DNA of 64,000 bases from an uncultured Clostridia bacterium (GCA_938045615.1 CALIBC010000179.1:1-64000), one strand, 5' to 3'. Positions 1 to 7,831 are shown, counted from the stretch's first letter. Numbers and translations are program-made. The notes: generated from the sequence alone by a model not told the origin.

Positions 1-69
1 AAATATCTTTGAGAATGTGTTATACTATTCATAGCGATTGAATATCCTTTCTTTGGTTGTGTTAAGGAA

Positions 70-354
70 TTGAAAAGTTATGGTACAGCAGGTATTGGGA
101 GTGCAGCAGGTGTTGCAGGTATAATAATTGCGATATTATCATATAAGGAAGTCATCGTTGGTTCAGTAGCTTTTTGGGTAAGTGTAATTTTTAGTCGCAT
201 TGGAATTGCAGCTACTGTTGCTGGAATAAAGGCGGGAAGTTCCAAACATGGAATCGTTGTACATTTGGAACGTGTTACTCAGTATAAACACCAAGCGGGT
301 CATACGTTTAAATTTTACGCATATCGACCTTATAAAAGGCTAACTACATATTGA
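70..354 (+). CDS. Small Gly-rich hydrophobic protein, possibly bacteriocin-like
   Basis: I do not recognise a family. The frame is open from base 13 and translates to a peptide rich in Gly, Ala and Ile. It has two hydrophobic stretches (about residues 8-25 and 28-50) and then a basic, aromatic tail ending KRLTTY. Glycine-rich helices followed by a cationic tail recall unmodified or circular bacteriocins, but I see no leader-peptidase GG site that I trust. The TTG start at 70 is weak: the AAGGAA just before it leaves no spacing, so the true start may lie upstream or outside the window. The next gene is a small multi-helix membrane protein, which would suit an immunity protein. That pairing is inference only. 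Confidence 0.35.
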   Translation: MKSYGTAGIGSAAGVAGIIIAILSYKEVIVGSVAFWVSVIFSRIGIAATVAGIKAGSSKHGIVVHLERVTQYKHQAGHTFKFYAYRPYKRLTTY

Positions 355-516
355 GGAATTTCCCGAAAGAATGAAACTCTCTATCTAAAAAGGAGATGTC
401 TCAGAGTAAAATTAAGTAGCGGTGATGGAAGCCGTGAGAATCGGATGTCCGCCACGTATTTTATTATATAAAATGCAAAGGCCACCGGAATTACAAAACG
501 TATAGGAGAACTATCA

Positions 517-783
517 GTGAGTTTTAAAAGTAAACTTATATCGTATATTCAGGCGTTATTGCTAGCGGTACTTTTTTTCGTAAAACTTTTTTACATTGAG
601 AAACCGGTAAGTTATTGTGCTTTGATATCGGTAGTCATTCTTATGTTTATATCAATTGCTATATCGAGTAACCGACTTTATAAGAACAGTGGCGCTTGCG
701 ATAAGAGTAGCCGACCATTACTCATTTTTTCAATATGTACAATAAATTTGTCGTATGCGGCTATTATTATGTATATGGCTTGA
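517..783 (+). CDS. Small three-helix membrane protein, unknown
   Basis: An 88-residue protein with a GTG start chosen because AGGAGA lies 7 bases upstream. It shows three hydrophobic segments, at about residues 10-27, 32-50 and 68-86, joined by short basic loops, so an inner-membrane location is likely. No family recognised. It lies between a hydrophobic peptide gene and a decayed insertion sequence, so it is accessory DNA. Size and topology resemble small bacteriocin immunity proteins, but nothing in the sequence proves that role. Confidence 0.5.
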   Translation: MSFKSKLISYIQALLLAVLFFVKLFYIEKPVSYCALISVVILMFISIAISSNRLYKNSGACDKSSRPLLIFSICTINLSYAAIIMYMA

Positions 784-840
784 GCTGTGCCTATTGGGAA
801 ACGGGCGTGCTTCCCCTTTAATCTTTTTTGGAAGAAGATT

Positions 841-1534
841 GAGGGTGGACAAAAAGTGTTGATAAAAAGCTTCTAATACGTTGAAATATCAATGTTAAAA
901 CGTGGTATATCTTCCCTAAAAGAAGTACAAAACAATATGTCCGGTGGTGGGAGGACTTTTAGAAGAAAAACCTCTAAGTTATGGAGGCACGGGATTTAGA
1001 AAGGCGCTTAAGAAAAAATGGACTAAAGCCAAGCACCAAAGATGTGTGTTTCACGTATTTTCACAGGTTAAAAGATACACAACAAGTAGACCAAACACTT
1101 TAGCAGGACTGGAATTTTATGCACTGGCCAAGGATCTATTTGATGTTAAAAACCTTGAAAATTCAAGGGTTTGGGTAAACCCTTTTACAGATTGGATCAT
1201 AAAGCATAAACGTTTTTTAAGTGAGATTACATATGATGAAAATGGAAAAGCAAGACTTAAGCATGAGAGATTGATAAAAGCTGAAAAATTAATACTGAGA
1301 CTACTTAATGAGAACACTTTATTTAGAATTAAAGCGGTTTTTTGCTTCTGAGATATTAAAAACAATGCCTACAAACAAGAGTATAGCTGACATTTACAAG
1401 AAGATGACCGCAAAAGAAAAGTTGGAAAATACTATCCCAATGTGGGGTGATGCAGTTGTCTTGAGTGAACTACATCATTCTAGTGGATACCCAATTTATT
1501 GGGATTAGTCATCAACACTTTTGTCCTATAACCC
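841..1534 (+). mobile_element. Internally deleted IS1249-type insertion sequence
   Basis: The ends are imperfect inverted repeats. The left end (843-863) reads GGGTGGACAAAAAGTGTTGA and the right end (1511-1534) is the reverse complement of GGGTTATAGGACAAAAGTGT plus TGAT. Between them lie only pieces of a transposase reading frame. The remnant is about 0.7 kb, roughly half of what a complete element of this kind needs, so it cannot move on its own. I could not identify a clean target-site duplication. Confidence 0.7.
944..1508 (+). pseudogene. IS1249-family (IS256-like) transposase remnant
   Basis: The first piece (944-1351) carries the family segment with the QRCVFHVFSQVKRYTTSRP motif and the HERLIKAEKL region. 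Reading then shifts frame near 1320-1350 and continues in the frame of 1308-1508, which encodes a typical transposase C-terminus (WGDAVV..ELHH). The N-terminal half, with the first part of the DDE catalytic core, is missing. So are the residues that normally follow the 'NTLF' segment. It therefore has at least a 5' truncation, an internal deletion and a frameshift. It lies inside the inverted repeats of the element. Confidence 0.75.
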
Positions 1535-1551
1535 AAATCACAATCACTAGG

Positions 1552-1593
1552 AAAACCGGCAGAGCCATTCATTGGAACATCTAGCCGGTTTTT
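1552..1593 (+). terminator. Possible intrinsic terminator after the IS remnant
   Basis: AAAACCGGC and GCCGGTTTTT form a 9-bp stem around a long loop and end in a T run. It sits just outside the right inverted repeat of the IS remnant. Confidence 0.45.
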
Positions 1594-1991
1594 AAGTTAG
1601 TATCTGATCAATAAATCGTTGTTAGAACGCCGACTCTAAATTCAGGCCAGCATATGTACCTTGAAAAATCGATAGCAAAAAACGCATACCGGAATTGATT
1701 TTCTTTGAACCTGTATTATACCATATATGAGTCCGAATGTTAGTAATTCCAATGAGTTAAGCTATATAGTTAAAAGTGCGTGAGCACACACTAAGTTAAA
1801 ACAACTGTCAAAGATAATGTTTAGAATTAACGCCGCGCTCGGGTTTTCGCAAGTGAGACGAACGATTGCCTGCGAGGAGGACTTGCCGGATACCCATGTA
1901 CGCATTTTACAGGGAAGTCTGAAATACGTTCACGTATAATGCCGGTGAAAAACTCCGCAAAAACTTGACACCGTCAGGGAAATTCCGCCAT
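1594..1991. other. Gene-free spacer upstream of the ECF module
   Basis: About 400 bases with no convincing reading frame, RNA gene or repeat family on either strand. It is AT-rich at first and more GC-balanced from about 1840. It looks like the boundary between the IS-bearing accessory segment and the conserved chromosome. A second TTGACACCG at 1964 precedes the promoter -35 box at 1992, without a matching -10 box. Confidence 0.5.
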
Positions 1992-2020
1992 TTGACACCG
2001 ACCTTGCATCATAGTAAAAT
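1992..2020 (+). promoter_or_regulatory. Sigma-A-type promoter for ecfA1-ecfA2-ecfT
   Basis: TTGACA (1992-1997), a 17-base spacer and TAAAAT (2015-2020). Transcription would start near 2027, which excludes the ATG at 2024 and supports ATG 2045 as the start of ecfA1. Confidence 0.7.
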
Positions 2021-2044
2021 CGGATGTTAAGAGGTCGCAAACAT

Positions 2045-2884
2045 ATGGAAAACATAGTTCGTATTGAAAATCTGATATTTGAATACGCCGGTGATGAGAA
2101 TAAGGAAGCCCTAAGGGCAATCAAAGGAATATCTCTTGAAATAAGGACGGGCAGTTTTACCGCTGTAATAGGCAGAAATGGTTCGGGCAAGTCGACGCTT
2201 GCCAAGTGCCTGAATGGGCTTTTCGTTCCCACGGACGGCGTGGTCTATGTGGATGGTTGGGATACGGCGGATGATGAGCACATATGGGATGTAAGGCAGA
2301 CTGCGGGCATGGTGTTTCAGAATCCCGACAACCAGCTCGTGTCTGCGATAGTGGAAGATGATGTTGCTTTTGGACCCGAAAATATGGGGGTTTCGCCGGA
2401 GATTATCAGAAAAAGAGTAGATGATGCTCTTGATTCGGTGAGAATGGGAGAATATAAACTTAAGGCACCTCATATGCTGTCGGGGGGGCAGAAACAGAGA
2501 GTTGCAATAGCGGGCGTTTTGGCAATGAAGCCCAAGTGTATAATCTTCGACGAACCTACCGCAATGCTCGACCCCAGAGGGAGAGCTGACATTATAAGAA
2601 TAATAAAGGATCTGAATCGGGAAGGAATAACGACGATTTTGATAACGCATTTTATGGACGAGGCGGTGGAAGCGGACAGGGTCATAATAATGAATGACGG
2701 AAAAATAATGCTGGACGGCACGCCTGTGGAGGTTTTTTCCCATGCGGGGGAGATAAAAGCTGTGGATCTTGACGTTCCGATCGCAGTGGAACTTTCAAGC
2801 AGGCTGAGAAGACGCGGCATACAGGTTCCGGAAAATATAGTGACAATGAGGGATATGGTTGAGTTCATATGTCAATACAAGTAA
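2045..2884 (+). CDS. ecfA1: ECF transporter ATPase EcfA1
   Basis: One of the two ATPases of an energy-coupling factor transporter, which powers vitamin or metal uptake through swappable S components in the membrane. The 279-residue protein has Walker A GRNGSGKST (residues 43-51), a Q-loop in QNPDNQ, the signature LSGGQKQR and Walker B IIFDEP. The QNPDNQ Q-loop is typical of the A1 subunit. I chose ATG 2045 over ATG 2024 because the promoter -10 box ends at 2020 and GAGG lies before 2045. It overlaps ecfA2 by 16 bases, which indicates coupled translation. No S component is adjacent, so this is likely a group II (shared) module and the substrate cannot be told from here. Confidence 0.9.
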   Translation: MENIVRIENLIFEYAGDENKEALRAIKGISLEIRTGSFTAVIGRNGSGKSTLAKCLNGLFVPTDGVVYVDGWDTADDEHIWDVRQTAGMVFQNPDNQLVSAIVEDDVAFGPENMGVSPEIIRKRVDDALDSVRMGEYKLKAPHMLSGGQKQRVAIAGVLAMKPKCIIFDEPTAMLDPRGRADIIRIIKDLNREGITTILITHFMDEAVEADRVIIMNDGKIMLDGTPVEVFSHAGEIKAVDLDVPIAVELSSRLRRRGIQVPENIVTMRDMVEFICQYK

Positions 2885-3729
2885 GAAATCTATCGCATGT
2901 GTACAATAAGGGACTTACCTCGGAGCAGGTTGCGCTGGATAACATAAATTTTGATATTTACGACGGTGAGATTATAGGTGTAATAGGGCATACAGGTTCG
3001 GGAAAGTCGACATTGCTACAGCATCTGAACGGGCTTCTCAAGGCGGATTCCGGGAATATAATCATAGGTGGAACCGACATAACATCGCAGGGCGTCGCAA
3101 TGAAGGAGATCAGGCGCCGCGTGGGGCTTGTGTTTCAGTATCCGGAATATCAGTTGTTTGAGGAAACGGTGGCAAAGGATGTGGCTTTCGGCCCGCGAAA
3201 TCTGGGTTTGAGTGAAAACGATATAGCCCTTAGGGTTCGTGAGTCATTGGAAATGGTCGGAATCGATTATGATGAATTTGCGGAACGGTCGCCTTTTGAA
3301 CTTTCAGGAGGACAGAAACGTAGGGTGGCGATTGCGGGAGTGATAGCTATGAAGCCGCAGGTTCTGATCCTTGATGAACCCACGGCGGGACTTGACCCCG
3401 GATCACATAAGGAAGTACTTCAGCTTATACGGAATGTGCATGAGAAGCAGAACAATATAATTGTTTTTGTGTCGCATGATATGGCAGATATAGCGGAGAT
3501 GTCCGACAAAGTAATAGTCATGGATCGAGGGAAATTGATAATGCTCGGCACGCCGGAAGAGATTTTCAGCAAAAAAGAAAGACTGGATGCCATAGCGCTG
3601 AACGTTCCTCCGGTGACAGATATGATGCACAGAATAAAAACATCCGGGATAGACATCGATACGGTAGCTCTGAATTTGCACGATGCGGAGGAAACCCTAT
3701 ATGCATACCTTCGAGGCACAAAGTGCTGA
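2869..3729 (+). CDS. ecfA2: ECF transporter ATPase EcfA2
   Basis: The second ATPase of the ECF module, expected to form a heterodimer with EcfA1 under the EcfT membrane subunit. The 286-residue protein has Walker A GHTGSGKST, a Q-loop in QYPEYQLFEE (typical of the A2 subunit), signature LSGGQKRR and Walker B LILDEPTAGLDP. It starts inside the end of ecfA1. The last 19 bases, including the stop codon, are echoed by degenerate copies in the spacer that follows (up to 3817). Confidence 0.9.
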   Translation: MSIQVRNLSHVYNKGLTSEQVALDNINFDIYDGEIIGVIGHTGSGKSTLLQHLNGLLKADSGNIIIGGTDITSQGVAMKEIRRRVGLVFQYPEYQLFEETVAKDVAFGPRNLGLSENDIALRVRESLEMVGIDYDEFAERSPFELSGGQKRRVAIAGVIAMKPQVLILDEPTAGLDPGSHKEVLQLIRNVHEKQNNIIVFVSHDMADIAEMSDKVIVMDRGKLIMLGTPEEIFSKKERLDAIALNVPPVTDMMHRIKTSGIDIDTVALNLHDAEETLYAYLRGTKC

Positions 3730-3817
3730 ACTTGAGGCATAACCGCTGAAGTCGTTCGCAGCCCGGTGAGTGCGGCTTCCGGGCGCAAACCGCTGAAATC
3801 GAGGCGCAAACCGTTAA
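3711..3817 (+). repeat. Degenerate copies of the ecfA2 3' end
   Basis: Four similar units: TCGAGGCACAAAGTGCTGA (3711-3729, the gene end with its stop), TTGAGGCATAACCGCTGA (3732-3749), GGGCGCAAACCGCTGA (3781-3796) and TCGAGGCGCAAACCGTTAA (3799-3817). Each ends in TGA or TAA. See the findings for the same pattern elsewhere. Confidence 0.6.
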
Positions 3818-3830
3818 AAAAGGATATAGA

Positions 3831-4631
3831 ATGATCAGAGATATAACGTTAGGTCAATACTATTGCGTGGATTCGCCCATTCACAGGCGTGACCCAAGAG
3901 TCAAGATACTTGCGGTGATTATGTATATTGCCGCAATATTTGTCGTTGGGGATTATATGGGATTTTTGGCATGCGGACTTGCCCTTGCGGCGGTTATTGC
4001 GGTGTCCAAAGTTCCGATTACGTTCATAATGCGTGGACTGAAACCGATTATTTTCATACTGTTGTTCACATTTTCTCTGAACCTGTTCATGATCGACGGC
4101 AAAGTTCTGTGGCGTCTAGGTTTTTTGGAGATGACGGATAAAGGGCTGTATACGGCCGTATTTATGAGCATAAGATTGATACTGCTTATAATCGGAACGT
4201 CAATTTTGACTTTCACCACCACACCGATAAAGCTCACCGATGGAATAGAAAAATTGCTTTGGCCTTTTTCCAAGATAGGTCTGCCGACCCACGATATTGC
4301 AATGATGATGTCGATTGCGCTTCGTTTCATACCTACGCTTATGGAGGAAACCGATAAAATAATCAAGGCACAGCAGGCGAGAGGGGCAGACTTTGAAAGT
4401 GGAAATATTTTCAGAAGGGCAAAAGCTCTTGTGCCCATACTTGTGCCGCTTTTTGTGAGTGCTTTTCGCATAGCCTTGGATCTTGCCATGGCCATGGAAG
4501 CCAGATGCTATTCCGGCGGAAAAGGTCGCACAAGGATGAATGAAATGAAACTGAGACCGGCGGACATTTTCTTTCTTGCCGCCGCCGCAGTATTTTTGTG
4601 TGCGATAATAACGATACGCATCGTTTTTTGA
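3831..4631 (+). CDS. ecfT: ECF transporter transmembrane subunit EcfT
   Basis: The scaffold membrane subunit that couples EcfA1/A2 ATP hydrolysis to the substrate-binding S component. The 266-residue protein has several hydrophobic segments (about residues 25-60, 65-85, 108-130 and 243-265). It carries the two short charged motifs of the family: ARG in the QQARGADF segment and the second Ala-Arg pair in EARCYSGG. Both sit on coupling helices that contact the ATPases. ATG start with AAAGGAT upstream. It follows ecfA2 after a 101-base spacer filled with degenerate repeats and is probably in the same transcript. Confidence 0.9.
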   Translation: MIRDITLGQYYCVDSPIHRRDPRVKILAVIMYIAAIFVVGDYMGFLACGLALAAVIAVSKVPITFIMRGLKPIIFILLFTFSLNLFMIDGKVLWRLGFLEMTDKGLYTAVFMSIRLILLIIGTSILTFTTTPIKLTDGIEKLLWPFSKIGLPTHDIAMMMSIALRFIPTLMEETDKIIKAQQARGADFESGNIFRRAKALVPILVPLFVSAFRIALDLAMAMEARCYSGGKGRTRMNEMKLRPADIFFLAAAAVFLCAIITIRIVF

Positions 4632-4667
4632 ATTCAGAATTTGTATTTATAGGAGAATCGATTTACG

Positions 4668-5303
4668 TTGAGGCAGAGAAAAATTAAGAATTTGGATGAA
4701 AAACTTGAAATGCTTTCCGAGTTACAGGTATCAGATCCCTGCGCCGTGCGTGGCAACTGGGCAAAACCGTGCTACATAGAGATAGGGTGTGGAAAGGGGC
4801 AGTTTGTTACGTCGCTTGCGGGGAAACATCCCGACTGGAACATATTGGCATTTGAAGGACACAGGAGTGTCGCACTGCACGCAATGGAAAAGGTGAAGAA
4901 GGAAAAAAGGGAGAGAGTTACCTTTGTGCTAAAATACATAAATGGCTTTGACGATGTGTTCGAGGATGGGGAAGTGTCTGGTATCTTTCTCAATTTCAGC
5001 GATCCGTGGCCAAAGGCAAGGCATGAAAAGCGCAGACTGACATGCGGCGCAAGGCTTCAAGAGTACGCACGGATATTGCGGCATGGCGGAACACTGGAAT
5101 TTAAGACGGACAACGACGACTTTTTTGAGTATACGCTAGGAGAAATCGAATCTGAAAATATAAAACGGGTGTTTGAGCTAACCGATATAAGCAGAGATCT
5201 GCATGTAGATTTTGATCGAGAAGATATAATAACCACCGAATACGAAGAGAAGTTTTCCCGTAAAGGTAAGAATATAAATTATGTAAAATTACGGAGACTT
5301 TGA
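4668..5303 (+). CDS. trmB: tRNA (guanine46-N7)-methyltransferase TrmB
   Basis: Makes m7G at position 46 in the variable loop of tRNA, using S-adenosylmethionine in the cytoplasm. The 211-residue protein shows the SAM-binding EIGCGKGQF motif, the catalytic NFSDPWPKARHEKRRL region and the C-terminal TEYEEKF motif, all diagnostic of TrmB. Length is normal. A TTG start is used, with AGGAGA 11 bases upstream; no ATG or GTG fits better. It lies 36 bases after ecfT and may be co-transcribed with it. Confidence 0.92.
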   Translation: MRQRKIKNLDEKLEMLSELQVSDPCAVRGNWAKPCYIEIGCGKGQFVTSLAGKHPDWNILAFEGHRSVALHAMEKVKKEKRERVTFVLKYINGFDDVFEDGEVSGIFLNFSDPWPKARHEKRRLTCGARLQEYARILRHGGTLEFKTDNDDFFEYTLGEIESENIKRVFELTDISRDLHVDFDREDIITTEYEEKFSRKGKNINYVKLRRL

Positions 5304-5368
5304 TGTGATCACATAAAATCGTGTGTATGCGGATAAAAGATAAAGAAAGTATGAGGAGACAATAGAAA

Positions 5369-6610
5369 ATGGCAAAATACGAAATGGCACAACAAAACGG
5401 CAGAAGTATCGACGGCGAGGATATGATTTTCGGTATAAACAGGAGAGCCGCAGAGATGATTGCGGAAAAAGGAAAAGGTGCTGTGATAAACAGTGCGATA
5501 GGGGCTTTGATGGACGACAACGGGGATTTGATGGTGCTTTCTTCAGTGGATGCAACATTCAAGAGCTTGACCTGCGTGGAATATGCGGCTTATGCTCCGA
5601 TATGCGGACTTCCGGAATTCAGAGAGGCTGCGGTGAAAGCGGCGTTTAAGAATTTCACCCCCAAGAGGTCACATGTGAGGGCGGTCGCAACCCCCGGAGG
5701 TACAGGGGCGCTGCGCAATGTGATTTCAAATTATTCGTGCCGCGGAGATAAGCTTCTCACAACGGATTGGCATTGGGCGCCGTATAAGACGATAGCCGAT
5801 GAGCAAGGGAGAAGCTTTGAAACTTTTAAGCTTTTTGACGGTGCGAAAAAGTTCAATGCCGATGATTTGGAAAGGGCGGCAAAAGCCATCCTTGCGGAGC
5901 AGGATCAATTGATAATATTCTTAAATACTCCGGCACAAAATCCGACGGGGTATTCGCTCACAAATGAAGATTGGCAAAAAGTTGTGGAACTGGTATCCGG
6001 GTTGCCGAAAGAAAAGAAGATCACATTGTTGATCGATACAGCGTATATAGATTTTGCCGGAGACGAGGAGGAATATCGCTCTTTTCTGCCTTGTCTTGAG
6101 CATATGCCGGAAAATGTGCTTGCGGTTTTGGCTTTCAGCATGTCAAAAACATTCACGTTGTACGGGATGCGCTGCGGAGCGATTATATGCTTGGCGCCGA
6201 CGAAGAGCATAGCTGACGAATTTGTAAGAGTCTGCGAATTCTCCTCAAGAGCGGGATGGTCCACCGCACCAAAGGCGGGGCAGAGTATGATAGTGAAGAT
6301 CTTTTCGGATAATAATCTGCTGGAAAAGGTAACTGCCGAGAGAAAGGAAATCAGAGAAATGCTGCTCAGGAGAGCAAAAGCATTTGAAGAGGAAGCACAA
6401 AAGACGGAGCTTGAAATGTTACCGTACGATGGAGGCTTTTTCATATCCATTCCGTGCGAAGACCCCAAAAAAGCCGCGACGGAACTCGAAAAATACGGAA
6501 TCTTCATCGTGCCGCTTGCCATGGGATTGAGAGTTTCGGTTGCATCCGTATCGGAAAAGAATTGCCGAAAGATGCCCGCAAAGATAGCCGAGGTCTTAAA
6601 ACAACAATAG
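5369..6610 (+). CDS. PLP-dependent class I/II aminotransferase
   Basis: A 413-residue fold-type I aminotransferase. The NTPAQNPTGY segment matches the cofactor-binding N-P-T-G motif. The Lys in AFSMSKTFTLYGMRCG is the expected Schiff-base lysine, with the downstream Arg contacting the PLP phosphate. The overall pattern resembles the aspartate/aromatic aminotransferase group, but the amino donor cannot be read from the sequence. ATG start with GAGGAG upstream. Flanked by trmB and a tRNA gene with its own promoter, so probably a one-gene unit. Confidence 0.8.
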   Translation: MAKYEMAQQNGRSIDGEDMIFGINRRAAEMIAEKGKGAVINSAIGALMDDNGDLMVLSSVDATFKSLTCVEYAAYAPICGLPEFREAAVKAAFKNFTPKRSHVRAVATPGGTGALRNVISNYSCRGDKLLTTDWHWAPYKTIADEQGRSFETFKLFDGAKKFNADDLERAAKAILAEQDQLIIFLNTPAQNPTGYSLTNEDWQKVVELVSGLPKEKKITLLIDTAYIDFAGDEEEYRSFLPCLEHMPENVLAVLAFSMSKTFTLYGMRCGAIICLAPTKSIADEFVRVCEFSSRAGWSTAPKAGQSMIVKIFSDNNLLEKVTAERKEIREMLLRRAKAFEEEAQKTELEMLPYDGGFFISIPCEDPKKAATELEKYGIFIVPLAMGLRVSVASVSEKNCRKMPAKIAEVLKQQ

Positions 6611-6740
6611 CAGACATGGGAAATCTGGAAGACAGTCCAAAACACAGGCATCTGTGCACTTACAAATACCATACACCTGCATGTTCGAAAGATTGTGCAT
6701 CAGCCAATGATGTGAGACCTGCACGTGCAAAAAAATCCAC

Positions 6741-6769
6741 TTGCAATACAGCCACCCCTACATTATAAT
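6741..6769 (+). promoter_or_regulatory. Promoter for tRNA-Gly
   Basis: TTGCAA (6741-6746), a 17-base spacer and TATAAT (6764-6769). The predicted start lies a few bases before the tRNA at 6782. Confidence 0.75.
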
Positions 6770-6781
6770 ATCCCTTGTCGA

Positions 6782-6855
6782 GCGGGCGTGGTTTAATGGT
6801 AAAATTCGAGCTTCCCAAGCTTGCGTCGAGGGTTCGATTCCCTTCGCCCGCTCCA
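6782..6855 (+). tRNA. tRNA-Gly (anticodon CCC)
   Basis: Acceptor strands GCGGGCG and CGCCCGC pair perfectly. The anticodon stem CGAGC/GCTTG encloses loop TTCCCAA, giving anticodon CCC for GGG codons. The T arm is GAGGG-TTCGATT-CCCTT and CCA is encoded at 6853-6855. Transcription probably ends at the hairpin 6855-6883. Confidence 0.95.
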
Positions 6856-6883
6856 AAGGCACCCAGGAAACGAGGTGCCTTTT
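6855..6883 (+). terminator. Terminator of tRNA-Gly
   Basis: AAAGGCACC pairs with GGTGCCTTT and is followed by a short T run. A second copy lies in the downstream repeat at 7041-7069. Confidence 0.8.
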
Positions 6884-6926
6884 AAAATATAGGGAATCGA
6901 AGCCGAAAGGGCATGAGCGTGAAGCG

Positions 6927-6948
6927 AAAAACTCCGGCGGAGTTTTTT
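6927..6948 (+). terminator. Terminator-like hairpin between the repeats
   Basis: AAAAACTCC and GGAGTTTTTT form a compact stem-loop ending in six T. No gene ends here; it lies inside the duplicated tRNA 3' region. Confidence 0.5.
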
Positions 6949-7262
6949 GTAGCGAATGGTCCAAGTCATCTGAAAGAGATGACGCAGGACGGCGTTTTTC
7001 GAGAGGACGAGAAAAACGCGTAATTCCCTTCGCCCGCTCCAAAGGCACCGAGGAAACGAGGTGCCTTTTAAAATATAGGGAATCGAAGCCGAAAGGGCAT
7101 GAGCGTAAAATAAGACGGCGACTTAAAATTGGAATCTTCCAAGTCGCCGCCGGTAAATAAGAATCGGTGATATGAATTGTAATTGAGAAATTACTTTCGT
7201 CGATTGCTTGCATCAAGCGTAATGCGACCGTGAGGCCGCAGTGGGCAATATTGCCTGCGCAT

Positions 7263-7628
7263 TTATTTCTTTCCTATGTATTTGCAGAAAGCATCGAATG
7301 TTTCGACGCTGAGGTCGTGTTCGATCTTGCATGCATCCTGCTCTGCGGTGGTCGGGTTTACACCTATCTCGGTAAAAAATTCAGTTAGTATCTTATGTCT
7401 CTCATATATTTTTTTCGCGATCTTCATTCCCTTTTCGGTGAGAGTGATCAGACCGTCGGGATCCATCGTGATATGTCCGCTCTCGCGTAGGTGCTTAGTG
7501 GCGTACGAAACGCTCGGCTTTGTTACTCCCAAATGTGCGGCTATATCGATAGAACGGATATAACCCTTGGTCTCTTTCATGATCAACATTGCTTCCAAAT
7601 AGTCTTCGGCAGATTTATTAATTGGCAT
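7263..7628 (-). CDS. DtxR/MntR-family metal-dependent repressor
   Basis: A 121-residue metal-sensing transcription factor with an N-terminal winged helix (about residues 5-65) and a short dimerisation/metal domain. There is no C-terminal SH3 domain, as in MntR. Likely ligands are D9, E12, H78, C100, E103 and H104. D9 and E12 match MntR, but C100-x-x-E103-H104 matches the DtxR/IdeR iron site, where MntR has Glu. The gene is divergent from feoA-feoA-feoB, so it probably represses ferrous iron uptake when metal is plentiful. ATG 7628 has a weak ribosome site; a better one serves a 14-codon upstream frame that overlaps this start. Confidence 0.85.
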   Translation of the reverse strand: MPINKSAEDYLEAMLIMKETKGYIRSIDIAAHLGVTKPSVSYATKHLRESGHITMDPDGLITLTEKGMKIAKKIYERHKILTEFFTEIGVNPTTAEQDACKIEHDLSVETFDAFCKYIGKK

Positions 7629-7662
7629 CTCTATACTCGCATGACCCTGTAGAAAAGGTCAT
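7618..7662 (-). CDS. Possible 14-codon leader frame overlapping the regulator start
   Basis: AAAGGAG followed by ATG at 7662 opens MTFSTGSCEYRDAN and stops at TAA 7620-7618, 8 bases inside the regulator gene in another frame. The regulator's own ATG has only a weak GAG in front of it. This could be a translationally coupled leader peptide. Evidence is limited to the ribosome site and the overlap. Confidence 0.3.
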   Translation of the reverse strand: MTFSTGSCEYRDAN

Positions 7663-7792
7663 ACACTCCTTTCTTTAAATTCAAGATTTACGGCAACGGA
7701 CACAAAAAAAATTCATAAAATTTGAACACGTACCCGTCAGAGAAAGGTTAACATAATTTGAGTTAAATTTCAAGAAAAATAGAGGAATCATA

Positions 7793-7831
7793 TTGACAAA
7801 AATAGTTAAAAATACTAAACTACATTTTAGT
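7793..7831 (+). promoter_or_regulatory. feo promoter with candidate metal-regulator operator
   Basis: TTGACA (7793-7798), a 17-base spacer and TAAACT (7816-7821). The inverted repeat ACTAAA (7814-7819) / TTTAGT (7826-7831) covers the -10 box, where a repressor would block RNA polymerase. The regulator encoded next door is the obvious candidate to bind it; that link is inference. Confidence 0.6.

Larger units (their letters stand above)
6837..7106 (+). repeat. 84-bp direct repeat carrying the tRNA-Gly 3' end
   Basis: 6837-6920 and 7023-7106 (offset 186) are identical except for one C/G difference in the terminator loop. Each copy contains the last 19 bases of the tRNA including CCA, the terminator hairpin and about 35 further bases. 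The 102 bases between them hold two more strong hairpins (6927-6948 and about 6994-7020). AGGGAATCGAA at 6891-6901 is an exact reverse complement of the tRNA T arm at 6833-6843. It may be a collapsed tRNA integration site or a local tandem duplication. Confidence 0.85.

Noticed and set aside
2024..2044. Earlier ATG for ecfA1
   Set aside because: It falls upstream of or at the expected transcription start of the promoter at 1992-2020 and has no ribosome site.
6741..7160. Open frame across tRNA-Gly and its repeat
   Set aside because: It runs through the tRNA, two terminators and a repeat; amino acid sequence is repeat-derived and not protein-like.
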